Made by a program: the position numbers and the translations under genes. DNA of 30,904 nucleotides from CAZHTF01 sp964535305 (lineage in GTDB: Bacteria; Planctomycetota; Phycisphaerae; UBA1845; Fen-1342), in contig CAZHTF010000035.1 in assembly GCA_964535305.1 (NCBI GenBank), positions 1 to 30,904 on the forward strand, given 5' to 3'. This document shows, in pieces, positions 15,991-23,910 of this stretch. The notes under the pieces are model-generated. The model worked only from the letters and a program-made list of their open reading frames with translations, made no database searches and was not told the DNA's origin. Position 1 is the stretch's first letter. Each line of letters begins with the position of its first letter.

Positions 15991-17004
15991 ATGCCAACCA
16001 ATCGCTTTCGTGCGCTGCAGACATTCTCCGCGATCGGCATGAGCGCGCTCGGGCTGGTTTCCGTGGCGGCCTTGATCTGCGCCGCGATCCAATTCTCAAC
16101 CGGCGACCTGGGCATGGGCTGGACCATGCTGGGCGCCGGTGTCGCCGGCCTGGTGGTCGGGATGCTGCTGTACATCCAATGCCAGCTGCTGATGCGGTTT
16201 GCCAGCAACTCCTTCCGCCTGCACAACGCGCTGCTGGATATCGGTGACCTGCTGCGGCGGCAGAGCCAGTACACGCATACGCTTGCGGAGAACAGCACGC
16301 TTTCAGACTGGGCCAAGAAGCTGGTCTTCCGCGAGAAAGACTTCGAGTTTCTGCGAGACACGATTCACGGCGCGATCGTCCGCGAGGATTGGGAATCGGC
16401 CGAGCACCTGATCCGCGAACTCGATTCGGAGCTTGGCTTCCGCGACGAAGCGCAGCGTCTGCGTGAAGAGGTCGCCCGCGCCCGCCAGGCGACCACCGCC
16501 GAGCGCATCACCGCGGCCCTGGCGCGTTTTGAGCGCCTCTGCGACGGACAGAAATGGGAGCAGGCCTCGCGCGAGATTCAGCGGATGCAGTCGCTGTTCC
16601 CCTCTGACGAGCGCATCCGGGCGCTGCCTGACGAGCTCGAGCAGCGCCGCCAGCAGTACAAGCGCAACCTGCTGCGCGAGTACGACCACTCGATCCTCAC
16701 GCAGGATGTCGACCGGGCCCACGCGCTGCTCGTGCAACTGGATCATTACCTGGCGCCCAACGAGGCCGCCGCGCTGAAGGACAGCGCCCGCGGCGTTTTC
16801 AAGGCCAAGCTGCAGCGCATGGGCGTTCAATTCAGCCTGGCCGTCTCGGAGCGTGAGTTCCGCCGCGCGATCGAAGTGGGCGACACGCTGATCCGCGAGT
16901 TTCCCAACAGCCGCTTCGCGCACGAGATTGCGGACATGATGCCGATCCTACGGCAGCGTGCCGAGCGCGAATCGACCCGCAATGAGCCCGTCGGAATGTC
17001 GTGA
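15991..17004 (+). CDS. two-TM membrane protein with helical-repeat cytoplasmic domain, function unknown
   Basis: I do not recognise a named family. The 337-residue product has an AAAGGTAGG ribosome site shortly before its ATG. Two TM segments lie near the N-terminus (about 13-33, ALGLVSVAALICAAIQF-like; about 43-66, WTMLGAGVAGLVVGMLLYI). The remaining 270 residues are charged and alpha-helical, with repeated motifs such as WESAEHLIRELDSELGF, WEQASREIQRMQSLFP and FRRAIEVGDTLIREFPNSRFAHEI that look like TPR-type helical repeats. A scaffold role at the membrane is possible. Its stop lies 23 bases beyond the galactokinase start, so the two genes overlap and are probably cotranscribed; a functional link to galactose metabolism is not evident. 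Confidence 0.72.
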   Translation: MPTNRFRALQTFSAIGMSALGLVSVAALICAAIQFSTGDLGMGWTMLGAGVAGLVVGMLLYIQCQLLMRFASNSFRLHNALLDIGDLLRRQSQYTHTLAENSTLSDWAKKLVFREKDFEFLRDTIHGAIVREDWESAEHLIRELDSELGFRDEAQRLREEVARARQATTAERITAALARFERLCDGQKWEQASREIQRMQSLFPSDERIRALPDELEQRRQQYKRNLLREYDHSILTQDVDRAHALLVQLDHYLAPNEAAALKDSARGVFKAKLQRMGVQFSLAVSEREFRRAIEVGDTLIREFPNSRFAHEIADMMPILRQRAERESTRNEPVGMS

Positions 17005-18163
17005 GGCGTTCGCGGCCCGTTTCGGTCGCGAATGCCAATCGTTGGCACGGGCGCCGGGTCGCGTAAACCTGATCGGCGAACACGTCGACTACAACGACGG
17101 CTTTGTCCTGCCGATCGCGACACAGCATTGCTCACTGGTGGCCGCCGCGGCCCGCACGGACGACACGCAGTGCGTCTGGAGCGCGGCGCTGCAGGATCAG
17201 GCCCGCTGGCAGGGCGATCTTACGCCCGAGGACCTGCACGGCCGCCTTTCGCGCGATGTGCCGCGCTGGGCGCGCTACTTCGTCGGCGTGGCCAGCCTGC
17301 TGCGAAGCCGCGGCGCACGCCTGGGTGGCTTTGATCTGTTGGTTGAGAGTGACGTCCCGGTTGGCACGGGCCTTTCGAGCTCCGCATCGATCGTCGTCGC
17401 CAGTGCGCTGGCGCTGGCCTTCTTGAGTGGCGAGCCGCTCGAAGCACGTGAGCTGCTCGAGCTGGCGCGGGCCGTCGAGCATGAATTCGCGGGCGTGCCT
17501 TGCGGCGTGATGGACCCGGCTGCGGTGCTGCTGGGGCGGGCGAATTGTGCCACGCTGCTGGATTGCCGGGCGCTCAGCGCGGAGTACATCCCGCTTTCGG
17601 ACGCGCGTGTATTGGTTGTGGATTCCGGCGAGCGGCACGAACTGGCCGACGGCGAGTACGCCGCCCGTCGCCGTCAGTGTCAGTCGGGCCGGGAGCACTT
17701 CCCGCGGCGCAGCCCGCGCGTGCGTGCGCGGCGCGACGGCGCGCACGCCTCGGTGCGGGCCCAGGCGTCTGAGCTCGACCCGCTCGTCGCCGCCCGCTGC
17801 ATGCATGTCACCGGCGAGATCGAGCGCACACTGGCGGCGGCCGAGGCGCTGCGCCGCGGGCGGCTCGAGGAATTCGGCCGGCACATGCTGGACTCGCATC
17901 GCTCGCTACGCGATCAGTTCGAAGTCTCCACGCCGCTGCTCGATCGCCTGGTCGAGTTGCTGGCCGGGTTGCCGGGGGTTTTTGGAGCGCGGTTGACCGG
18001 GGCAGGCTTTGGCGGGTGCGTGGTGGCGCTGGCGCGCGAGGCCGCGCTGGGTGCGGTGCAATCGCGAATTGAGCGACTCGCGGCCGAGTTGCAGGCGCAG
18101 GGCCGCGCGCCGCCGCGACTGCTACTGACGCAGGCGTCGGCGGGTGCTGCAGTGTTGGGTTGA
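16982..18163 (+). CDS. galK: galactokinase
   Basis: The 393-residue product is a GHMP kinase. The N-terminal galactokinase signature GRVNLIGEHVDYNDG is at 26-40, the ATP-binding motif GTGLSSSAS at 128-136, the catalytic aspartate in CGVMDP at 178, and the C-terminal GHMP motif TGAGFGGCVVAL near 340. It phosphorylates galactose to galactose 1-phosphate in the cytoplasm (Leloir pathway). I chose the ATG at 16982 (MSPSECREAF) over an upstream ATG at 16958 because family proteins begin close to this point. Two oddities: the usual MDQ is MDP, and residues about 235-252 (GREHFPRRSPRVRARRD) are unusually arginine-rich where family members have a smoother helix. No galT or galE is in the window. Confidence 0.9.
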   Translation: MSPSECREAFAARFGRECQSLARAPGRVNLIGEHVDYNDGFVLPIATQHCSLVAAAARTDDTQCVWSAALQDQARWQGDLTPEDLHGRLSRDVPRWARYFVGVASLLRSRGARLGGFDLLVESDVPVGTGLSSSASIVVASALALAFLSGEPLEARELLELARAVEHEFAGVPCGVMDPAAVLLGRANCATLLDCRALSAEYIPLSDARVLVVDSGERHELADGEYAARRRQCQSGREHFPRRSPRVRARRDGAHASVRAQASELDPLVAARCMHVTGEIERTLAAAEALRRGRLEEFGRHMLDSHRSLRDQFEVSTPLLDRLVELLAGLPGVFGARLTGAGFGGCVVALAREAALGAVQSRIERLAAELQAQGRAPPRLLLTQASAGAAVLG

Positions 18164-18235
18164 GTGGGCTGGTCTCGTTTGCCATTCGGGCGGCGGCCGG
18201 TTTTGGTCGCGTAGTTGTTGAAAACGCGCTACGTA

Positions 18236-18264
18236 TTGACGAAATTATCCCGGACGCGTATCAT
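18236..18264 (+). promoter_or_regulatory. sigma70-type promoter of the DksA/TraR-like gene
   Basis: TTGACG (18236-18241) and TATCAT (18259-18264) are separated by exactly 17 bases, an AT-rich exception in this region. Transcription should start near 18271, leaving a leader of about 68 bases before the GTG at 18339. It may also serve lspA downstream. Confidence 0.7.
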
Positions 18265-18338
18265 CAATGGATTCGGTCTTCGAACGTTAATCATCGCAAC
18301 TGCAACATGTTGCGCTTGGACAGTAGGGCTGGGGTTCT

Positions 18339-18902
18339 GTGGCCAAGAAGTCTGTCAGCAGCAAGACGCGGAAAAAGACTGTCGCCAAGCCCAACGCGGC
18401 GCGGCGGACGGAGGCCAAGTCCAGTCGTACGGTGAAGCTGGTGACTTCGCGGCGTTCAAGCAAGCCCGCCGCCCCGCCGCCGACGATGGTGCGCGTCTCA
18501 CCGGCCGACAGCGGCCTGACGCGCAAGGACATCGCCCAGTTCCGCGAGCTGCTGATCGAGAAGCGCTCGCAGCTTCGCGGCGATGTGCGCCACATGCAGA
18601 ACGAAGCGCTCGGCACGAACCGGCGGGACGCCGCCGGCGATCTTTCCAACATGCCGCTGCACATGGCGGATCTGGGTACGGACAACTACGAGCAGGAGTT
18701 CACGCTCGGCTTGATCGAGGGCGAGCAGACGCTGCTGCGCGAGATCGAAGAAGCGCTGCAGCGGATCGAATCCGGCACGTTCGGCGTCTGCCAGGCGACC
18801 GGCAAGCCAATTGGAAAAGCCCGTTTGCGAGCCAAGCCCTGGGCCAAATTCTGTTACGAATACACGCTCCAGCAGGAGCAACGGCGGCAGCGCGGGAATT
18901 GA
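18339..18902 (+). CDS. DksA/TraR-family protein with half-lost zinc finger
   Basis: The 187-residue product starts at a GTG, with GGGG a few bases upstream and a good promoter before that. Residues 1-48 form a lysine/arginine/serine-rich basic tail. Residues about 60-145 are the helical coiled coil (DIAQFRELLIEKRSQLRGDVRHMQ), including DNYEQEFTLGLIEGE, typical of the family. The zinc-finger region FGVCQATGKPIGKARLRAKPWAKFCYEY should hold four cysteines; here the positions are C151, T154, C172 and Y175, so two ligands are gone. DksA binds RNA polymerase through its secondary channel to tune transcription with ppGpp. TraR/DksA-like variants with fewer cysteines occur in several phyla. The gene precedes lspA, a neighbour pair I recall from other planctomycetes. 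Confidence 0.83.
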   Translation: MAKKSVSSKTRKKTVAKPNAARRTEAKSSRTVKLVTSRRSSKPAAPPPTMVRVSPADSGLTRKDIAQFRELLIEKRSQLRGDVRHMQNEALGTNRRDAAGDLSNMPLHMADLGTDNYEQEFTLGLIEGEQTLLREIEEALQRIESGTFGVCQATGKPIGKARLRAKPWAKFCYEYTLQQEQRRQRGN

Positions 18903-18926
18903 CGCGTGCTCGCGCTCGCGGGCAGC

Positions 18927-18965
18927 CACGATGCGGCAGCCACGCGGCTCGAGCCGCCAATCGTG
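18927..18965. repeat. nested inverted repeat between the DksA-like gene and lspA
   Basis: A perfect 14-base palindrome GCGGCTCGAGCCGC (18944-18957) sits inside outer arms CACGAT (18927-18932) and ATCGTG (18960-18965). It could be a hairpin that attenuates or ends the upstream transcript. No T-run follows. Confidence 0.4.
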
Positions 18966-19040
18966 ACCGCGAACGTGGGCACGATCGCGACCAGGGCATG
19001 AGCAGATACAAGCTACGCCCGGCCGCTCGCCGACCAAAGC

Positions 19041-19901
19041 ATGCATTCTGACCCGCGCAACGCAAATCCACCGCTGACCACGGCCGCGATTTCCGCTGCG
19101 CCCGGTTCAAACGCGGCGCCAATTACTCCAAACAACGCTGCGGACGGCTCCACGGCTACTGTCGTGCAAGACCCGGCGCCGACCGTCGCACCTGCGCAGC
19201 CCTCTGACGACGCCGGCGCGGGCTTTGCATTCGCGAACCCGCTTTCGCACGCGCGGTTCTGGGGCGTGGCGGTGGCGGGCGTGGCGCTGGATCTCTGGTC
19301 GAAGGAGTGGGCATTTCACACCGTGCGCCAGGGCGGGCACTGGGTGATCATCCCGTACGTGCTCGAATTCCAGACGCTTTTTAACGCCGGGGCGCTCTTT
19401 GGCATCGGTCGCGGGCAGACGACGCTGTTTCTGACGGCGTCGGTCGCGGCCCTCGCGCTGGTGCTGTGGATGTTTGCACAGAGCTCGCCGCGGCGTCGGC
19501 TGCTGCACATCGCGCTGGGCGGCATCCTGGCGGGCGCGCTAGGCAATATGTACGACCGCATGTTCGTGCGGCTGGTGGAGCGGCACCGCACGGTCGACGG
19601 CCGGATGGTGACGCATTACGTGCAGACCGAGCAGCCCGACGGAACGCGCTGGCTGACCGAGTATCCGCCGACTGCGGCGAATCCGCACCGCATGCGGGCC
19701 GCCGAGGCGCTGCCCGAGTACGGCTACGTTCGTGATTTTCTGAAGATACCGACCAAGATCGGCAGCTATTACGGCTGGCCGTGGGTGTTCAACGTGGCGG
19801 ACATGCTGTTGGTGGGCGGCGTGAGCATACTGGCGGTGTACTTATGGGCCGAGCGAAAACCGCCCGCGCCCGCAGCCAATCCGCCGACCGGCAACGCCTG
19901 A
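19041..19901 (+). CDS. lspA: signal peptidase II (lipoprotein signal peptidase) with N-terminal extension and loop insertion
   Basis: The 286-residue product is longer than the usual 160-170. Residues 1-65 are a low-complexity alanine/proline/threonine extension. The enzyme core then shows LDLWSKEW with Asp84, FNAGALFGIG with Asn115, GGILAGALGNMYDR with Asp172, VRDF with the catalytic Asp232, and FNVADMLLVGG with the catalytic Asp254. Four TM segments are visible. LspA is an aspartic protease that removes the signal peptide of prolipoproteins after diacylglyceryl transfer, so it would serve the lipoproteins predicted in this window. Between the GN..DR motif and the catalytic VRDF, standard enzymes have about nine residues; here about 60, an insertion of roughly 50 residues. 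All catalytic residues are retained. Confidence 0.9.
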   Translation: MHSDPRNANPPLTTAAISAAPGSNAAPITPNNAADGSTATVVQDPAPTVAPAQPSDDAGAGFAFANPLSHARFWGVAVAGVALDLWSKEWAFHTVRQGGHWVIIPYVLEFQTLFNAGALFGIGRGQTTLFLTASVAALALVLWMFAQSSPRRRLLHIALGGILAGALGNMYDRMFVRLVERHRTVDGRMVTHYVQTEQPDGTRWLTEYPPTAANPHRMRAAEALPEYGYVRDFLKIPTKIGSYYGWPWVFNVADMLLVGGVSILAVYLWAERKPPAPAANPPTGNA

Positions 19902-19952
19902 GCGTACTGCGCAGCGCATGATTCGGCGCCGTTGACCGGCGGGTCGCCGGCG

Positions 19953-19981
19953 TTTGCGTCGGGATTCACTCGGCGTATAAT
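19953..19981 (+). promoter_or_regulatory. promoter of the tRNA-Ala gene
   Basis: A perfect -10 TATAAT (19976-19981) has TTTGCG 17 bases upstream (19953-19958; TTGCGT one base on gives a 16-base spacer). Transcription would start just before the tRNA at 19993. Confidence 0.55.
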
Positions 19982-19992
19982 CTAAGAATTCC

Positions 19993-20065
<73 letters not shown>

Positions 20066-20102
20066 ATCCCGAACATCAAAACTCCCTCGCGGAATTGACG
20101 CA

Positions 20103-20534
20103 ATGAAAAGCCTCAAACCGTTCCTGCTCAGCTTGCTGCTACTTGCGGATCTTGGCGGTTGCAGCGATGACCGCGATCGCGACGTCGTCTACGTGCAGGA
20201 GCGCGAACCGCGCCGCACGACCGTCATCGAGCGCCGGATTGAGCCGCAACCAGAGCCGCGGCGCGTGACTGTCGTCGAGCGCGGACCGCGGCATGGCTCA
20301 AATGTGGTGATTGTCCGCGAGGCGCCGCCGGAGCGCATTCGTGAGATTCCGCCGCGCGCTGCGCACGCCAATGAGATCTGGGTGGAAGGGCACTGGCGGC
20401 ACGATGGCAAACGTTACGTTTGGACAGCAGGCCGCTACGAGCCGGCTCGAGCGCGGCAGACTTTCGTGCAACCGCGCTGGGAGCGCGTGGACGGCGGTTA
20501 CCGCTTCGTCGACGGCCATTGGCGCCCGCGCTAG
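20103..20534 (+). CDS. YXWGXW-repeat lipoprotein
   Basis: The 143-residue product has a lipoprotein signal (MKSLKPFLLSLLLLADLGGC, Cys20). A charged middle part follows with repeated arginine/glutamate/valine motifs (RRTTVIERR, RRVTVVERG). The C-terminal half carries two copies of a W-x-x-G-x-W pattern (EIWVEGHWRHDGKRYVWTAGRYEP and later YRFVDGHWRPR), as in YXWGXW-repeat proteins. These are small outer-membrane-associated proteins of unknown function, common in environmental bacteria. It follows the tRNA gene by 38 bases, and no operon partner is visible. Confidence 0.8.
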   Translation: MKSLKPFLLSLLLLADLGGCSDDRDRDVVYVQEREPRRTTVIERRIEPQPEPRRVTVVERGPRHGSNVVIVREAPPERIREIPPRAAHANEIWVEGHWRHDGKRYVWTAGRYEPARARQTFVQPRWERVDGGYRFVDGHWRPR

Positions 20535-20660
20535 TTTTTGAATGCAACGCGGTGTTCGCCGCCCCCCCGGGCGCATCAAACCGCGCGCTCGCTCGCGCTG
20601 AGTGCTGATTGCACGTTCACCCGGGCTGGCGTGCTGCGGCAAGCGGCGTGGTGGTCACGA

Positions 20661-21359
20661 TCAACCCAGCCACAAGCCCGCCAGCGATTCGACGAATTCG
20701 ACCTGTGCCGCGCGCGGCGGCGTCTGTCGCCGCAGCCAATCGCTCAGCGCTTCGATCCCCTCGCCGGTCTGCAGGTTGGTGCGCATAATCGGCACCTCGG
20801 CGCAGACACGCTGCAGATCGCCGAGCACATACTCGAGGCGGTAGGGGACGAACGGCAGCAGGTCGCATTTGCTGAGCACAACCGCATCCGCCCGCTGAAA
20901 CAGCAGCGGATACTTGGACGGCTTGTCGTCGCCCTCTGCCACGCTCAGCACCGCGATCCGCAAGTGCTCGCCCAGGTCGAAACACGCGGTGCAGGTCGGG
21001 TTGCCGACGTTCTCGATGATCATCAGATCAACGCCCGCAAGCGGGATGCGATTCAGAGCCCGCTGCAACTGCTCGGCGGTCAGGTGACCATCGCCGTCGG
21101 TCAGCAACTGCACCACCGGCACACCCAGCGCGGAGATTCGCTCCGAGTCGCGCGTCGTGGCCATGTCGCCTTCGAGCACGGCGACGCTCAGCAATGGCGT
21201 CAGCCGCGGGATGAGTGCTTCCAGGAGCGAAGTTTTCCCAGAGCCGGCGCCGCCCAGCAGGTTCACGCAGGTGACGCCGAGCTCGTCGAAGCGGTTGCGG
21301 TTGAGCAGGGCGGCCTGCTCGTTGTGTTCATGAACGCGGTGGACGACAGGGATCATCAT
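20661..21359 (-). CDS. hypB: HypB-like nickel/hydrogenase maturation GTPase (orphan)
   Basis: The 232-residue product from the ATG at 21359 (GGGAG 6 bases upstream) matches the GTPase domain of HypB. The P-loop is GGAGSGKT (36-43), then EGDMATTRDSERI, IENVGNPTCTACFDLGE and SVAEGDDKPSKYP, and the base-recognition motif is SKCD (163-166) where HypB usually has NKxD. HypB delivers nickel to [NiFe]-hydrogenases, and also to urease in some species. The usual GKGCHLDA metal site is GDGHLTA here, so one cysteine ligand is lost, while His92 and Cys123 are kept. The N-terminal metal-binding tail of E. coli HypB is absent. No hypA, hypC-F or hydrogenase gene is in the window. GTP binding looks intact. 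Confidence 0.85.
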   Translation of the reverse strand: MMIPVVHRVHEHNEQAALLNRNRFDELGVTCVNLLGGAGSGKTSLLEALIPRLTPLLSVAVLEGDMATTRDSERISALGVPVVQLLTDGDGHLTAEQLQRALNRIPLAGVDLMIIENVGNPTCTACFDLGEHLRIAVLSVAEGDDKPSKYPLLFQRADAVVLSKCDLLPFVPYRLEYVLGDLQRVCAEVPIMRTNLQTGEGIEALSDWLRRQTPPRAAQVEFVESLAGLWLG

Positions 21360-22044
21360 GGGGTACTCCCAACCGCGATGCGCCAACTGGCGGCCCGACG
21401 GCCAACGCACCGGGTCTTCGCGCGTGTCCAGCGCCGGCGTGCACGCCGATGCGCCGCAGCGCCTTTCGAGCCAAGTGTCGCCCGGGCGCGGGTTCGCGTC
21501 GCGACTCAGTCAATGCAGAGCAATTTGGTTCCGGATGTGCCGCGCTTGGCCCGGAATTCCGGGTATGGCCGCGTCCGCTCGCCGGCCAAGTTGCCCTATG
21601 ACGTCAGCCGCGGGCCGCCGAACGTGGCGATTGCGGCATTACGCACATACACCGCCTTGGACGCCCAACGCCAAGGCGGATCACCCCCCGGTCGCCTCTC
21701 CAAGCCCCCGGAGGCACAGCCCCTCGCCCAACGATTGTTGTGTAGAGACGGGCGAGCGGCTCCTTCGCTCGCGGCCCAACGAGTTCAGGTGTGCCTGTAT
21801 ATGTAAAGTATACGTCACGATATGAGCGCGCCAGTTATAAAAACGGCGGCCGCGGTTTCGGCGGACGACTCGACCCGCGCGCCCGACCAAGGACATCGCC
21901 CAGGTCGAGCGGAGCCTGCGCCGTGAGCTGGCCCAAGCCGATGCGGCCGTCCGCGGAGACCGTCAACCCGCGCATCGAATCCCCGAACGGTGCCACGTGC
22001 GTCAGCTTCGCACATGTCCTCGCGCGGGTCACGCCGACGCGGAT
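21360..22044. other. long intergenic region with no confident gene
   Basis: This gap of about 685 bases lies between hypB and the PIG-L gene, both on the minus strand. It holds an AT-rich patch (about 21795-21843), unusual for this DNA, that could be a promoter for hypB with a long leader. A hairpin CGAGCG-N7-CGCTCG lies at 21753-21771. A minus-strand frame at 21835-22032 has coding-like codon use and ends next to a run of T, following the PIG-L stop in the same frame. I could not assign that frame to any family. Confidence 0.4.
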
Positions 22045-22803
22045 CTAAGTCGTCTTGTATGGCGGCGGCCCCATCGGCGACTGCAGCCGCGTGAAGTGCG
22101 TCAGCGGATCGGTCATTGGCAGCGCATGCGGCAACGCAAACAGCTCGCCGTATTCGAAGCCGCAGCGCCCGCCCTCGCTCGCATCGAACGCACGGATGCG
22201 GTGCAGCAGCCGCGCCAGGCGCGGCTCGTCGAATTGTGACTTGTAGCAAGCGATCGCCGCCAGCTTCTGCTCGATCACATCCGTCGTTTCGATCACAAAC
22301 GTGCTGTGCCAGTGATGCGGCTCGGCCGCGATGTGCACGGGGCGATACCAGAGCCAATCGACGCGGTGCGGCGGCGTCCCGGCAAAACGATCGTCCCACT
22401 TGGTGAGCTGCGAGTAGAAGCGCGACGCTTCGAGGATCAATTGCGCCTGGTAATGATCCGGTGAAGCCGCCGGGGTTCGCCCGGCCATCCCGACCACCAC
22501 CTTCGGCCGATAGCGCCGAAACGCCGTGGCCACCGCGTAGCGGGCCGCGGGGCAATCCATCAGCTCCCGGTTCGTCAGCGGAAGCTGCTCGACGTGCTGT
22601 ACACCCAGGATCTTCGCCGCTGCCGCCAACTCGGCCGCACGGACCTCCGGCGTGCCGCGCGGCGTGGGCTCGCCGTTGGTCATATGAATGATGCCGACCT
22701 GATGCCCCAGCTTGACCAGCTTCGCGATCGCGCCGCCGCAGGTGATTTCCACGTCGTCTGGATGCGGCATGACAAATAGGATGTCGAGTTTCGGGTCGGC
22801 CAT
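22045..22803 (-). CDS. PIG-L family deacetylase (BshB-like)
   Basis: The ATG at 22803 is chosen because AAGGAG lies 5-6 bases upstream. The 252-residue product starts with a beta strand and the zinc motif HPDD (14-17, in FVMPHPDDVEI), then TCGGAIAKLVKLGHQVGIIHMTNGE, and the third ligand histidine near 117 (SPDHYQA). These are the PIG-L/LmbE family ligands. Known members deacetylate N-acetylglucosamine-linked substrates, such as the GlcNAc-malate of bacillithiol (BshB), mycothiol precursors or GPI precursors. The spacing and the SPDHYQA motif are compatible with BshB1-type enzymes, but no bshA or bshC is in the window, so the substrate stays open. It is divergent from the YjfB-like gene; a weak TATGAT (22846-22841) could be its -10. 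Confidence 0.85.
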   Translation of the reverse strand: MADPKLDILFVMPHPDDVEITCGGAIAKLVKLGHQVGIIHMTNGEPTPRGTPEVRAAELAAAAKILGVQHVEQLPLTNRELMDCPAARYAVATAFRRYRPKVVVGMAGRTPAASPDHYQAQLILEASRFYSQLTKWDDRFAGTPPHRVDWLWYRPVHIAAEPHHWHSTFVIETTDVIEQKLAAIACYKSQFDEPRLARLLHRIRAFDASEGGRCGFEYGELFALPHALPMTDPLTHFTRLQSPMGPPPYKTT

Positions 22804-22936
22804 GGGGGCTCCTTTTTTAAGTCTGAGACCGGCTTTGCGGATCATAGCCAAAGCGGCGGGTGCGATTGGCCGATCACAGATGCTAGCGAGCGCAAATTCG
22901 CGCTGCGCCAGTCATTGCGTCTTGCGGGAGACCCAC

Positions 22937-23122
22937 ATGAGCGACGTCAGCTCGATCGCCGCCGTCTCAACCGCCATCAAGTCGCAGGACGTCGCCGTGC
23001 AGGTCGCTACAAAGGTGCTGAAGCTGGCGAATGACCAGGAAAAGAGCGTGCTTCAACTGCTTGAAGGCGCGGTCGCGTCGGTCGAGAAGATTCAGCACGA
23101 TTGCGTCGATTGTTACGGATAG
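22937..23122 (+). CDS. YjfB-like small putative motility protein
   Basis: The 61-residue product has GGGAG six bases before its ATG. Its pattern MSDVSSIAAVSTAIKSQDVAVQVATKVLK, then QEKSVLQLLEGA, resembles the YjfB family of short proteins described as putative motility proteins. The final residues (KIQHDCVDCYG) are not typical of that family: two cysteines in a short C-terminal tail. The gene is alone; no flagellar genes are nearby. The function of the family is not established. Confidence 0.68.
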   Translation: MSDVSSIAAVSTAIKSQDVAVQVATKVLKLANDQEKSVLQLLEGAVASVEKIQHDCVDCYG

Positions 23123-23358
23123 TCCATCGACGCCGAGCTCGTCATGCGACGCGTGTGGCGGACGGCACGTGCCCTCGCGAACAGCAGTGGCACGCAATTT
23201 GCCCACGTTCCCTTTCGGCGGTGAAGGGCTGACCGAGTTGAGCGTTTTCTAATCTGCCGCGCGGCGCAGCGTCGCGCTAGACGCGCGAAGCGCCGTCGTT
23301 ACACTATTTGTCGGCAGGAGCGGCCCCGCCGAGCTGGGCCGGACACGCAGGGCAGCAG

Positions 23359-23910
23359 ATGCAGACCGCATCCGCAATTTCGAGTCCCACACGACTGAAC
23401 GTCAGCGCTGTGCTCTGGCGCGCTGTCTGGGTCGGGATGGCGGCCGCACACGCGCCCGCGTTGCTGGCGGCGCTCGCAGACTGCGGCGAGAGCCTCGTCG
23501 GGCTCGCGCGGTTGGCGGCATGGCTGGTCGTATTCGCCTTCTTCGCGTTGAAAGTGCTGGACGTGCCGTGGTTGCGCCTGCCGCCCAGTCGCCGCGCGCA
23601 ACTGGGTGTGGCCGTCGCTGTTGTGCTGCTGCACGCCGAAGTTTTCGAGCGCACGCTGCAGGTCGAGTGGAATACGCCTCAAACTTGGCAAGCGGTATTG
23701 CTTGCCGGAGGCGCGGCTTCGGGCATTCTGATTCTGCGGCGTGAGCTTGGTCCGCGCGACGAACGGGCCGGCTCGTTACCGCTCGCGGCGCCGCGCGGCG
23801 GCTTTGAACGCCGCTCCGTGCGTGAGCGCCTCGATCCACGTCTCCTGCGATTGCTTATCTCCTCTCAGACCGGCGAACGCGCACCGCCTCAGGGCGGCTG
23901 CGCGCTGTAG
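23359..23910 (+). CDS. hypothetical integral membrane protein
   Basis: I do not recognise a family. The frame opens with a TTG at 23308, but the ATG at 23359 is a more natural start (183 residues). Hydrophobic segments lie at about residues 17-33 (AVLWRAVWVGMAAAHAPALLA), 45-63 (LARLAAWLVVFAFFAL), 80-92 (LGVAVAVVLLHA) and 108-122 (AVLLAGGAASGILIL). The C-terminal 60 residues are arginine-rich and probably cytoplasmic. Codon use is typical of the neighbours, and the opposite-strand frame is rich in His/Gln/Arg, which marks it as a shadow. No partner gene is evident. Either the gene is real but unnamed or part of it is spurious at the C-terminus. Confidence 0.5.
   Translation: MQTASAISSPTRLNVSAVLWRAVWVGMAAAHAPALLAALADCGESLVGLARLAAWLVVFAFFALKVLDVPWLRLPPSRRAQLGVAVAVVLLHAEVFERTLQVEWNTPQTWQAVLLAGGAASGILILRRELGPRDERAGSLPLAAPRGGFERRSVRERLDPRLLRLLISSQTGERAPPQGGCAL

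Noticed and set aside
20538..21806. 422-codon plus-strand frame over hypB and the gap
   Set aside because: It covers the antisense strand of hypB, has no ribosome site and shows no recognisable motif.
23299..23691. 130-codon minus-strand frame opposite the hypothetical membrane protein
   Set aside because: His/Gln/Arg bias and no ribosome site; the plus strand has coherent TM segments.
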